Positions 26,870-34,909 of a stretch of 39,703 bases of DNA are shown piece after piece. A program made the translations under genes and the position numbers. The stretch is from Elusimicrobiota bacterium (GTDB taxonomy: Bacteria; Elusimicrobiota; Elusimicrobia; FEN-1173; JAKLIF01), in NCBI GenBank assembly GCA_022709755.1, contig JAKLIF010000013.1:1-39703 (forward strand). The letters are read 5' to 3'. Positions within the stretch are counted from its first letter, which is position 1. Each line of letters opens with the position of its first letter. Under the pieces are notes generated by a model. The model had not been told where the DNA came from and did no database searches. It saw only the letters and a list, made by a program, of their open reading frames with translations.

Positions 26870-27490
26870 TCAAAGAAGCCCTTTGGTGGAGGGGACGGAA
26901 TTCCCCCTCGTCGGGTCGGGAGAGACGGCTTGGTTGAGCGCCCTTCCGAAACCCTTGAAGAGCGACTCCGCCATGTGGTGGTTGTTTCGCCCGTGCAGGA
27001 TGTGCATGTGGAGGCCCATCTTCGCATTGAACGCGACCGCCTGAAAAAAGTCCTCGAGCAGCTCGAAAGGGAACGGGGACTTGTTCTCTTGACGGAAGGA
27101 AACGTCGTAATGTAAAAACGGACGGCCCGACAGGTCGAGGGCCACATAGGACAAGGATTCGTCCATGGGGGTGAGGAGGCGCACCTTCCGGCACTCCAGG
27201 ATGTCCTGCCCGTAACGACGGACCCCTTGCTTGGATCCGAGGATGTCGCTGATCAGTTCGCCCATGACAATGCCGATGTCTTCGACGAGGTGATGTTCGT
27301 CTATATGGATGTCTCCCCGGGATTGGACGGTCAGATCCAGATTCCCGTGTTTGGCCATCAACTCCAGCATGTGGTCAAGGAAGGGGAGCGAGGTCCGGAT
27401 CCCATAGCGCCCATGTCCATCCAGGTTCAGTTCCATCGTGATGGATGTCTCATTTGTTTTGCGATGTTTCTTTCCGAAACGATGTCTCAT
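26870..27490 (-). CDS. hisB: Imidazoleglycerol-phosphate dehydratase
   Basis: 206-aa monofunctional HisB (dehydratase only, no HisN phosphatase domain). Mn-binding histidine clusters are seen in PFLDHMLELMAKHG, DEHHLVEDIGI and NNHHMAESLFKGF. ATG 27490 has GAGG 6 nt upstream. It follows hisD after 20 bp. The C-terminal tail of about 15 residues beyond the usual end is not conserved in the family as I know it. Confidence 0.95.
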   Translation of the reverse strand: MRHRFGKKHRKTNETSITMELNLDGHGRYGIRTSLPFLDHMLELMAKHGNLDLTVQSRGDIHIDEHHLVEDIGIVMGELISDILGSKQGVRRYGQDILECRKVRLLTPMDESLSYVALDLSGRPFLHYDVSFRQENKSPFPFELLEDFFQAVAFNAKMGLHMHILHGRNNHHMAESLFKGFGRALNQAVSPDPTRGNSVPSTKGLL

Positions 27491-27510
27491 GGGATCCTCT
27501 TGGATGACGG

Positions 27511-28683
27511 TTATTTTGGTTCAGCAATCCGAGTCCTGATCGACAGGGCGTGAAAACGAAGCCCCTCCATCTCGGCAAAACGGGCGATCCGGTCTCCTTC
27601 GCGCTTCAGGAGCCCCGGCGAGACTCCGATCACGCTGGAGCGTTTCAGGAATGTCTGGACGGACAATCCCGAGGAAAAGCGGGCCGCCCGTCCCGTCGGA
27701 AGTACATGGGAGGGGCCCGCCCAATAATCGCCGCAGGCGACCGGCGAGAAGGCCCCGAGGAATATCGCACCGGCATTCTTGATCCGCGGGAGAAATCGTT
27801 CCGGCCGCCGCATGTTCAACGAGAGGTGTTCGGGGGCCAGTTTGTTGATCTGGCGGGCCGCCCCGGTCATATCCTTCACCCGGATGAATTGGCATTGAGG
27901 ACGGTATTTCCCCTCGATCCTGTTCCTGACCGCGGTGATCAACGAGGGATCCGTGGAGAGGAGGTAGGCCTTCGCCGCGGGATCATGTTCAGTCTGGGCC
28001 ATCATGTCGGCGGCGATGTGAGCGATGGACGCGCCGTCATCGGCGAAAATGACGATCTCGCTGGGACCGGCCAACATGTCGATTCCCGAGTCGCCATAAA
28101 TTTGCCGTTTGGCTTCTGTGACCCAGATCCCGCCGGGACCGACGATCAGATCCACACGGGGGATCGATTCTGTCCCATAGGCCAGGGCACCGACGGCGGC
28201 GATCCCCCCGACCTGATAGATGGTGTCGACGCCGGCGATGACGGCGGCGGCCAATACGTCATCGGTCATATGACGCGGGGGCGTCGCCATCACCAGGCGT
28301 CCAACCCCCGCAATCCGGGCCGGGATGGCGGTCATCAACACTGTGGAGGGGTAGGCGAACCGGCCCCCCGGCACGTAGATGCCGACCGAATCGACGGGAG
28401 TGACCCGTTGCCCGAGCCTCAGTCCGTTCGATGACGTCATCCACGAGGACGTGATGTGCCTCTTTTCTTTTTTATGGTATTCACTGATCCGCCGAGCCGA
28501 CAATTCCAGGATCTTTCGTTTGTCCCGGGGGAGCCGCCGGAGGGCGGACTGGGCTTGTCTCATGGGGATCGCAAACCGGGAGGGCGGTAAGGAGACCCCG
28601 TCCCATCGTTTGAGGAGACGAACGATGGCACTGTCCCCGCCGTGTTTGATCAATCTCAATAGGATGCTGACCTTGTTCTTCAT
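27511..28683 (-). CDS. hisD: Histidinol dehydrogenase, short N-terminus
   Basis: 390-aa zinc enzyme oxidising histidinol to histidine with two NAD+. Catalytic Glu285-His286 are in LAPEHLSL. Candidate zinc ligands are Gln230 and His233 (AQTEHD), the Asp in CGDYWAGPSH and the C-terminal His. It is about 40 residues shorter than E. coli HisD, and the missing part is N-terminal. The frame stays open 222 nt upstream into murA, but that stretch does not look like HisD, so ATG 28683 is used. There is no Shine-Dalgarno; an extended -10 element lies only 12 nt upstream, so the mRNA is probably almost leaderless. It heads the his-lepB-trp unit. Confidence 0.92.
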   Translation of the reverse strand: MKNKVSILLRLIKHGGDSAIVRLLKRWDGVSLPPSRFAIPMRQAQSALRRLPRDKRKILELSARRISEYHKKEKRHITSSWMTSSNGLRLGQRVTPVDSVGIYVPGGRFAYPSTVLMTAIPARIAGVGRLVMATPPRHMTDDVLAAAVIAGVDTIYQVGGIAAVGALAYGTESIPRVDLIVGPGGIWVTEAKRQIYGDSGIDMLAGPSEIVIFADDGASIAHIAADMMAQTEHDPAAKAYLLSTDPSLITAVRNRIEGKYRPQCQFIRVKDMTGAARQINKLAPEHLSLNMRRPERFLPRIKNAGAIFLGAFSPVACGDYWAGPSHVLPTGRAARFSSGLSVQTFLKRSSVIGVSPGLLKREGDRIARFAEMEGLRFHALSIRTRIAEPK

Positions 28684-28695
28684 GGCCGTTTGAGA

Positions 28696-28704
28696 ATTAT
28701 ACCA
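28696..28704 (-). promoter_or_regulatory. Extended -10 promoter of the his-lepB-trp unit
   Basis: Minus-strand TGGTATAAT in the 82-bp gap between murA and hisD, with no recognisable -35 at 16-18 bp. Transcription should start near 28689, leaving about 6 nt before the hisD ATG. No His leader peptide, T-box or attenuator fits in this space. Confidence 0.62.
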
Positions 28705-28765
28705 AAATGGGCGGTAATATTTTTGTTTTACGGGATGGAAATTATGGGGAGTAAGTCGGGAAAAA

Positions 28766-30028
28766 TTATTGGGGAATACGCCGGATGCGGGCGCCGATCC
28801 CACGGAGTTTCCGTTCGATGTGTTCATATCCTCGGTCCAGATGATAAACCCGGAGGATCTTCGTTTTCCCTTTGGCGGCCAATCCGGCCAACACCAGGGC
28901 GGCACCGGCTCTGAGGTCGGAGACCATCAGGGGACATCCCGACAGGTTCTTGACCCCCTCGACGTGGGCCGTGTGACCGTCAATGTCGATCTTGGCCCCC
29001 ATCCGGATCAGTTCATAGGCGTGCATGAAACGGTTCTCAAATATTTTTTCGGTAATCCGGCTGTGGCCTGAGATCACGGCCATTAACGACATCCACTGGG
29101 CTTGCAGATCCGTCGGGAACCCCGGATAGACACGTGTTTCTATGGACATGGGCTTCAAGGGCCGTTTCCATTCGGCCTCGATGACGTCGCGCTCCACTCG
29201 GACCTGCATCCCCGCCTTCCTCAAATGATCGATGAGGCTGAGGATATGGGAAGGTTCTGTTCTCAGGAGCCGGATCGATCCACGGGAGATGGCGGCCGCG
29301 ATCAGGAAAGTGCCCGCTTCGATGCGGTCCGGAATGACGGTGTGGACGCATCCCCGGAGGTTTTTCACCCCGCGGATGACGATGGAGGAGGTCCCTTCCC
29401 CCGAGATGTCCGCCCCCATGGACCTCAAACAATGGACCAGGTCCTGTATCTCCGGTTCACGGGCGGCGTTCAGAAGGGTGGTCTTGCCGCTCGCCAACGA
29501 CGTGGCCATCAGGATGTTCTCGGTGGCCCCCACGCTCGGGAACGGGAGTCGGATCGTCGTCCCCCGGAGGTTTTTGGCGGACGCTTTTACATAGCCTTCT
29601 TGGATGTCGATCTCGGCCCCCAGTCGACGGAACGCATCCAGATGATAGTTGATCGGTCTGGCCCCGATTGCGCACCCGCCCGGCATCGACACTTGGGCGC
29701 GGCCCAATCGGCCCAGGAGCGGGCCCATGACGACGGCGCTGGCTCTCATCCGTCGAACCAGGTCGTAGGAGGCCTGATATTTCAGAGGACGGTCCTTCTG
29801 AACGATGACGCGATGGTTCTCAAATCTGACGGATTTCCCCAGTTGGACGAGCAAGGCGATGGCCGTCTTGATGTCTCGAAGTTCCGGCACGTTCTCAATG
29901 AAACAATCCTCATCGGTGAGGAGAGAAGCGAACAGGCAGGGAAGAGCCGCGTTCTTCGAGCCCGATATCGTGACGGTCCCTTTCAGCCGTTTCCCCCCTT
30001 GCACGATGAATGAATCGAGTTTGACCAT
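28766..30028 (-). CDS. murA: UDP-N-acetylglucosamine 1-carboxyvinyltransferase
   Basis: 420-aa enzyme adding enolpyruvate to UDP-GlcNAc, the first committed step of peptidoglycan synthesis. GSKNAALP contains the conserved active-site Lys (Lys25). MPGGCAIGARPI contains the active-site Cys119 that forms the PEP adduct and is the fosfomycin target; it is Cys, not the Asp seen in resistant lineages. Length matches the family. It ends the rho-to-murA unit, starting 3 bp after prmC. Confidence 0.96.
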   Translation of the reverse strand: MVKLDSFIVQGGKRLKGTVTISGSKNAALPCLFASLLTDEDCFIENVPELRDIKTAIALLVQLGKSVRFENHRVIVQKDRPLKYQASYDLVRRMRASAVVMGPLLGRLGRAQVSMPGGCAIGARPINYHLDAFRRLGAEIDIQEGYVKASAKNLRGTTIRLPFPSVGATENILMATSLASGKTTLLNAAREPEIQDLVHCLRSMGADISGEGTSSIVIRGVKNLRGCVHTVIPDRIEAGTFLIAAAISRGSIRLLRTEPSHILSLIDHLRKAGMQVRVERDVIEAEWKRPLKPMSIETRVYPGFPTDLQAQWMSLMAVISGHSRITEKIFENRFMHAYELIRMGAKIDIDGHTAHVEGVKNLSGCPLMVSDLRAGAALVLAGLAAKGKTKILRVYHLDRGYEHIERKLRGIGARIRRIPQ

Positions 30029-30031
30029 GGG

Positions 30032-30910
30032 TTATTTTTTCTCCGCAAGTATGATCCGGTCCCATCCCGAGTGATCCGGGACCGTCTGGATCGATGAAAA
30101 CCCCGCCCGAAGACAGAGCTCCCGGACCAGGGATGATTGATTATAACCGATTTCCAAAAAAAGGCAACCCGGACTCTTGAGGAGCGGGAGGACCTCCCCC
30201 ACTAATCGTCGGACGAGGTGGAGTCCGTCATCGCCCCCGTCCAACGCCCGTCGGGGCTCCTGTTGCACTTCCGGTTCGAGTTGAGGGATCACGTTTGTGG
30301 GTATATAGGGAAGGTTGGCGACGACGGCGTCGAACGGCCGGGTGGAAGAGATGGATTCGACCAGATCGCCGCACCAGACGTGGACACGGGAGTCCACGTG
30401 ATGATCCCGGCTGTTTACCATCGCCATCCGGGCGGCGTCCGCTGAAAGATCGACGGCCCAGACCTGAGCCGTGGGCATCGTTTTGGCGATGGAGATCGCC
30501 AGACAGCCGGAACCCGTCCCGATGTCGGCGATGTGGATCGTTCCGGAGATTCGCGGTTCGTTCTGGTATTTTCGCAGGACCGTCTCGTAGAGGAGTTCCG
30601 TCTCCGGGCGAGGAACCAATGTGAATCGGTTGAGTTTGAACGTCAGGCCCGTAAAATCCCACTCTCCCAACACGTAGGCCAAAGGGATCCGTTGGAGCCG
30701 CGATTCCAAGAGTCGTTGGGCGCTCCGGTGTTGCGTTTCAGAGACCATCCGTCGGGGAGAGAGGAGGAGGTCGAGTCGGCGGCATTTCAACGCGGCGGAG
30801 AGGATGTGTTCCGCCTCTAGCGAGGGGTTCTCGATGCCGGCAGAGGACAGTCGCTCCCTGAATTCCGACAAGAGGGTCCGGAGAGTCTTTCCCATCAAGA
30901 GTCCCGTCAT
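30032..30910 (-). CDS. prmC: Release factor glutamine N5-methyltransferase
   Basis: 292-aa SAM-dependent methyltransferase modifying the Gln of the GGQ motif in release factors. The SAM site is IADIGTGSGCLAIS. The catalytic NPPY motif appears as NLPY at residues 199-202 (VVANLPYIP), a variant I regard as tolerated in HemK-type enzymes. It directly follows its substrate gene prfA with an ATGA overlap, the classic arrangement. An ATG five codons later (30895) is a possible alternative start. Confidence 0.94.
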   Translation of the reverse strand: MTGLLMGKTLRTLLSEFRERLSSAGIENPSLEAEHILSAALKCRRLDLLLSPRRMVSETQHRSAQRLLESRLQRIPLAYVLGEWDFTGLTFKLNRFTLVPRPETELLYETVLRKYQNEPRISGTIHIADIGTGSGCLAISIAKTMPTAQVWAVDLSADAARMAMVNSRDHHVDSRVHVWCGDLVESISSTRPFDAVVANLPYIPTNVIPQLEPEVQQEPRRALDGGDDGLHLVRRLVGEVLPLLKSPGCLFLEIGYNQSSLVRELCLRAGFSSIQTVPDHSGWDRIILAEKK

Positions 30911-31989
30911 CGGGACGATAATTGTCGACGGTGTTGTTCGAGTTTGAGGGATCTTTCGTAATCCCAGAGGGATTGGATGATGTCGTTCATCCCCCCCTCC
31001 ATGATGCCCGGAAGGTTGTGGAAGTTCTGGTTGACCCGGTGATCGGTCACCCGGTCCTGGGGGTAATTATAGGTCCGTATCTTTTCGCTCCGGTCCCCTG
31101 TTCCCACCTGAGCGCGGCGGAGTTCCACGCGTTCGTTGGTGACCTTGTCCAACTGCGCCTGGTAGAGCGCGGCCCGGAGATGGTTCATGGCTTTCTGACG
31201 GTTCTTGATCTGGCTCCGGTCTTCTTGACAGGCGGCCACGATGCCCGTCGGAATATGGGTGATGCGCACCGCCGATTCGGTTTTATTGACGTGTTGTCCG
31301 CCGGCCCCGCTCGATCGATACGTGTCGATGCGAAGGTCCTTGGGGTCGATATGGATCTGGATCTCGTCCACCTCCGGCATGACGGCCACAGTGGCCGTGG
31401 AGGTGTGGATGCGTCCGTTGGCTTCGGTATGGGGGACCCGTTGCACCCGGTGGACTCCCCGCTCGAATTTGAAATGGTGGAACGCGTTCGGCCCGATGAT
31501 CTCGAAAATGACTTCCTTGAACCCGCCCAGACCCGTGGAGTGGGCGGAATGGATCTCGACCTTGAAACCATGGTTCTCAGCATAGTGGGTATAGGCGCGG
31601 AACAGGTCCCCGGCGAAAAGAGCCGCTTCGTCCCCCCCGGTCCCGGCTCGGATCTCGATGATGACATCCTTGGCGTCCTCCGGATCGTTCAGGATCAGCA
31701 TCTCTTCGATTTCCTTCTCAAGGATCGACACCTTGTCGGTCAACTCGCGGAATTCATGCTCGGCCATCTCCCGGATCTCGGATTCAGGCGAGGAAAGGAG
31801 CGTTTGGAGGTTCTCGAGTTCCCCCCGCATCCTGAAATGGGCGGCCACCTTGGGCATCAACGGTTCCATACTTTTGAACTCTTTGACCAATTGGGTATAG
31901 GACGCCGAGTCCTTGCTCAAAGCCGGATCGGCCAGTTGAGCCTGGAGGTCGTGATATTTCTTATCGAGTTCGGTGATCGGAGTCGACAT
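30907..31989 (-). CDS. prfA: Peptide chain release factor 1
   Basis: 360-aa RF1 recognising UAA and UAG. The tripeptide anticodon PxT is present as PHT at residues 186-188, inside RVQRVPHTEANGRIHTS; this marks RF1, whereas RF2 has SPF. The GGQ peptidyl-hydrolysis motif is at residues 230-232 (SSGAGGQHVNK). A stem-loop lies immediately before the ATG and covers the place where a ribosome-binding site would be expected. Confidence 0.96.
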   Translation of the reverse strand: MSTPITELDKKYHDLQAQLADPALSKDSASYTQLVKEFKSMEPLMPKVAAHFRMRGELENLQTLLSSPESEIREMAEHEFRELTDKVSILEKEIEEMLILNDPEDAKDVIIEIRAGTGGDEAALFAGDLFRAYTHYAENHGFKVEIHSAHSTGLGGFKEVIFEIIGPNAFHHFKFERGVHRVQRVPHTEANGRIHTSTATVAVMPEVDEIQIHIDPKDLRIDTYRSSGAGGQHVNKTESAVRITHIPTGIVAACQEDRSQIKNRQKAMNHLRAALYQAQLDKVTNERVELRRAQVGTGDRSEKIRTYNYPQDRVTDHRVNQNFHNLPGIMEGGMNDIIQSLWDYERSLKLEQHRRQLSSR

Positions 31990-31995
31990 GGACGT

Positions 31996-32023
31996 GTGAC
32001 GACAAAGGGGATCCCTTCGTCAC
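31996..32023 (-). other. Stem-loop just upstream of prfA
   Basis: Inverted repeat in the 48-bp rpmE-prfA gap: outer arms of 6 bp (GTGACG/CGTCAC), a 3-nt bulge, an inner 5-bp stem and a 3-nt loop. It ends 6 nt before the prfA ATG. No T-tract follows, so it is not an intrinsic terminator. It may control prfA translation or mRNA processing. Confidence 0.6.
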
Positions 32024-32037
32024 GCTGGAGAGCGAAG

Positions 32038-32364
32038 CTATTTCTTCTTTTCGGGCTTTGCGGCGGCGGCGCGGGGGGCGCTGGACAACACCCGTCCGTA
32101 GGACTTGTGCGGTTTTGAGGCCACTCTCTTCGTTTTGGCGGGTTTGCGTTCGGTCATCTTCCCGCCGGTCTTGGCAAAACGTTTTTGGAATCGTTCCACA
32201 CGGCCCGCGGTGTCGAGGAGTTTCTGTTTGCCGGTGAAAAAGGGATGGCAATGAGAACAAATGTCCAGTTTGATCAACGACTGGGTCGATTTTGTCGTGA
32301 ACTTGAACCCGCAGGCGCATTCCACCTGCGCGATTTGATATTTCGGATGAATTCCTTCTTTCAT
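32038..32364 (-). CDS. rpmE: 50S ribosomal protein L31, C-terminally extended
   Basis: 108-aa zinc-type L31. The core of about 70 residues has CACG and [13 protein letters not shown], giving the four-cysteine (C+) version, with the typical MKEGIHPKY start. About 35 extra Lys/Arg/Ala-rich residues follow (from about residue 70 to the KPEKKK end), absent from ordinary L31. ATG 32364 has GGAG 8 nt upstream. It sits between a cell-wall peptidase and prfA; an rpmE-prfA-prmC order is common in bacteria, often next to rho. Confidence 0.93.
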   Translation of the reverse strand: MKEGIHPKYQIAQVECACGFKFTTKSTQSLIKLDICSHCHPFFTGKQKLLDTAGRVERFQKRFAKTGGKMTERKPAKTKRVASKPHKSYGRVLSSAPRAAAAKPEKKK

Positions 32365-32388
32365 GTCATGGTCTCCAAGTGTGTAGTA

Positions 32389-33363
32389 TTAGAGCAAATA
32401 TTTACGCGGATTTAAAGGGCGGCCGTAGCGGTCGCGCACCTCGAAGTGAAGATGCGGGCCGGTCGCCAGTCCTGTGGACCCCACCCGCCCGATCAGCTGG
32501 CCCCTCCGGACGTTCTGTCCGGGCTCGACGGCGATCGACGACAGGTGGCCGTACCACGTGCGGATCCCCCCCGCGTGCTTGATGATGACGAGGTTCCCTA
32601 ACCCGCGGTTCCATCCCGCGAAAATGATCTTCCCCTCCCGTGAGGCTTTCACCGGGAATCCGTGGGGGCGAGGGAGATCCCATCCCCGATGGAAGGTTCG
32701 GTTCCCGAGAATGGGGTGACGCCTCATCCCGAATCCGGAAGAGAGGAACCGTTTCCCCCGGGCCCAGGCCACCGGCAGATCGTAGTCGATGAACCGGAGC
32801 TTGGCGTTGGGGATGAATAACACCTGTCCCGCTTCAATCCATCCGTCGGCGAGAAGAGCCAGTCCGGGGAGACGGTTCGCCCTGACGATGGATTCCTTGC
32901 TCTGGTTGTATCGGCGGGCGATCTCGGAGAGTGTTTCGAGCTTCCCCTTGCGCACCGACACCTTGTGGAGCATTCCCTTCCCGTTGTGGACGACGAGGGT
33001 TTTCCTCATCGAGAGATTCGTGGATTCCAATCGGTTGCTGCTCCGGAGATAGTCGAATCCGGTGTCGTATTGTTTCGCGATGGAGGCCAGCGTCTCCTTC
33101 GGTTGCACCGCGTGGAACCCGATGGCGATCCGCCCCATCTTGGATAGCATATGGAAGATTTCAGGATCCACATACCCCGACGGCGGCGCTGCTTCCAAGG
33201 ACAACTCCTTTGGGAAGGACGTCGGAGGCGTCAGCTGGGAAGTCCCGGGGCCCCCCAGGGACGGCATCGTCCGCTCGAATCGGGCGCTCCCGGACGGCGT
33301 CATGACGCCGAGGAGAATGGCGCACAGGATGAAGACGATCAGGATGTCGTTCAGGAACTTCAT
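32389..33363 (-). CDS. LysM/M23 murein peptidase (NlpD/EnvC-like)
   Basis: 324-aa exported cell-wall protein. Residues 5-22 are hydrophobic (signal peptide or anchor). Two LysM-like segments lie around residues 83-115 (AVQPKETLASIAKQY) and 133-180 (LETLSEIARRYNQSKESIVRANRL). The C-terminal M23 domain has its metal ligands: HRGWD (HxxxD), WYGHL and HLHFEV (HxH). Because the ligands are intact it is probably an active endopeptidase rather than a degenerate amidase activator of the EnvC/NlpD sort. It lies 17 bp after rho and 24 bp before rpmE. Confidence 0.9.
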   Translation of the reverse strand: MKFLNDILIVFILCAILLGVMTPSGSARFERTMPSLGGPGTSQLTPPTSFPKELSLEAAPPSGYVDPEIFHMLSKMGRIAIGFHAVQPKETLASIAKQYDTGFDYLRSSNRLESTNLSMRKTLVVHNGKGMLHKVSVRKGKLETLSEIARRYNQSKESIVRANRLPGLALLADGWIEAGQVLFIPNAKLRFIDYDLPVAWARGKRFLSSGFGMRRHPILGNRTFHRGWDLPRPHGFPVKASREGKIIFAGWNRGLGNLVIIKHAGGIRTWYGHLSSIAVEPGQNVRRGQLIGRVGSTGLATGPHLHFEVRDRYGRPLNPRKYLL

Positions 33364-33380
33364 GCGGGAGCGGTTCCGGG

Positions 33381-34706
33381 CTAGATTACTTTCTCCATGC
33401 TTGAGATCTCCATGGCTTTCAGGAAATCCTTATTGGATTTCGTCGCCCGGAGTTTTTCGATCAAGAGTTCCATCCCTTCGATCGGAGACAACGGGGATAG
33501 GATCTTGCGGAGGATCCAGACCTTGTTCAATTCATCCTCGGAGAGCAGGAGTTCTTCCTTGCGGGTGCCGGAGCGGTTGATGTCGATGGCCGGGAACACG
33601 CGGCGGTCGGAAATCTTCCTGTCCAGATAGACCTCCATGTTTCCGGTGCCTTTGAACTCTTCGAAGATCACGTCGTCCATGCGGCTGCCGGTTTCCACCA
33701 GGGCCGTGGCCAGGATGGTGAGGCTCCCCCCTTCCTCGATCTTTCGCGCCGCGCCGAAGAAACGTTTCGGCCGCTGGAGGGCGTTGGAGTCCAATCCCCC
33801 CGAGAGTACACGTCCGCTGGAGGGGGTGATGGTGTTGTAGGCTCGTCCCAACCGGGTGATGGAGTCCAGAAGGATGACCACGTCTTCTTTCTGTTCGATC
33901 TTGCGTTTCGCCTTCTCGATCACCATCTCGGCGACCTGAACGTGCCGGTCGGCGGGTTCATCGAAGGTGGACGAGATGACTTCCCCCTTCACGCTGCGTT
34001 GCATGTCGGTCACCTCTTCCGGACGTTCGTCGATCAGAAGGACGATCAGATAAACTTCCGGATGGTTCGTCGTGATGGAGTTGGCGAGCTTTTGGAGGAT
34101 GATGGTTTTTCCCGTCCGGGGAGCGGCGACGATCAGGCCGCGCTGTCCCTTCCCGATGGGAGCCACCAGATCGAGGACCCGCATGTTGATCTCGTCTTTC
34201 TTGGTCTCCAATCCGATCCGTTCATGGGGGTAGAGGGGCGTCAGGTTGTCGAACAGGGGACGCTCATGGATCTTTTCCACTTCGACGCCGTTGATGGAAT
34301 GCACCTGGAGAAGGGCGAAGAACCGCTCCTGATCCTTGGGCGGTCTCACTTGGCCGCAAACGGTGTCCCCTTTGCGGAGATTGAATTTCTTGATCTGGGA
34401 AGGAGAGATATAGATGTCATCCGGTCCTGGAAGGTAGTTGTAATCGGGGCTCCGCAAGAAACCGAATCCATCCGGAAGGATCTCCAGAACGCCTTGGTCG
34501 ATGATGACCCCGGAGATCTTGGCCTGCGCTTCGACGATTTTGGCGATCAGTTCCTGTTTCCGGAGACCGGTCATGTTCTCGACCTTGAGATCTTTGGCCA
34601 TTTGATTCAACTCGGAAATAGTCATCTTCGTGAGTTTGGTCAGGTTGGTGGCCACAGTCTGTGACGGTGGTGTTGCTTGAGCCTGCTGTGTCTGCTGTTG
34701 TTCCAT
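33381..34706 (-). CDS. rho: Transcription termination factor Rho
   Basis: 441-aa hexameric RNA helicase. Residues 1-25 are a Gln/Thr-rich tail not seen in E. coli Rho. Then come a Rho-N domain ([25 protein letters not shown]), the OSB RNA-binding domain ([22 protein letters not shown]) and the ATPase with Walker A as APRTGKT, Walker [17 protein letters not shown], and [17 protein letters not shown] lies before the ATG. It is first in its unit, behind a strong promoter-like site and a leader of about 145 nt; Rho is autoregulated through its leader in E. coli. Confidence 0.97.
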   Translation of the reverse strand: MEQQQTQQAQATPPSQTVATNLTKLTKMTISELNQMAKDLKVENMTGLRKQELIAKIVEAQAKISGVIIDQGVLEILPDGFGFLRSPDYNYLPGPDDIYISPSQIKKFNLRKGDTVCGQVRPPKDQERFFALLQVHSINGVEVEKIHERPLFDNLTPLYPHERIGLETKKDEINMRVLDLVAPIGKGQRGLIVAAPRTGKTIILQKLANSITTNHPEVYLIVLLIDERPEEVTDMQRSVKGEVISSTFDEPADRHVQVAEMVIEKAKRKIEQKEDVVILLDSITRLGRAYNTITPSSGRVLSGGLDSNALQRPKRFFGAARKIEEGGSLTILATALVETGSRMDDVIFEEFKGTGNMEVYLDRKISDRRVFPAIDINRSGTRKEELLLSEDELNKVWILRKILSPLSPIEGMELLIEKLRATKSNKDFLKAMEISSMEKVI

Positions 34707-34815
34707 GATTTTCCTCCGGGAACGGTTGGGATTGCGTTTTAGTGTGCGAAAAACGGTTAAAAAACGACCTCAGACAGTTCTAAACGGCCTAATTCAAATG
34801 TATTGGATTTTCAAA

Positions 34816-34843
34816 CACCGAATTGCTGATGTGACCAGCGGTG
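34816..34843 (-). other. Possible hairpin in the rho leader
   Basis: In the predicted 5' leader, CACC-GCTG can pair with CAGC and GGTG across a 7-nt loop, with a 5-nt bulge. It starts a few bases after the predicted transcription start. It is weak on its own and could be chance. Confidence 0.3.
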
Positions 34844-34857
34844 GGTGTTACAGGCAC

Positions 34858-34888
34858 ATTATAGCACACCCGTATCAAGGGATGTCAA
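34858..34888 (-). promoter_or_regulatory. Promoter of the rho-to-murA unit
   Basis: Consensus -35 TTGACA (34888-34883) and consensus -10 TATAAT (34863-34858) with a TG-C extended -10. The spacer is 19 bp, two longer than ideal, which the extended -10 can offset. It lies in the 203-bp gap between the debranching-enzyme gene and rho and is the best sigma-70 site in the window. Confidence 0.8.
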
Positions 34889-34909
34889 TAGCTTTTTACG
34901 GGGACGCGC

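Noticed and set aside
28684-28905. Extended N-terminus for HisD from the longer open frame
   Set aside because: The extra 74 residues overlap the 3' end of murA and do not resemble HisD; an extended -10 promoter lies in the same stretch.
30922-32118. Plus-strand open frame of 398 codons
   Set aside because: Antisense to prfA and the end of rpmE, both unmistakable genes.
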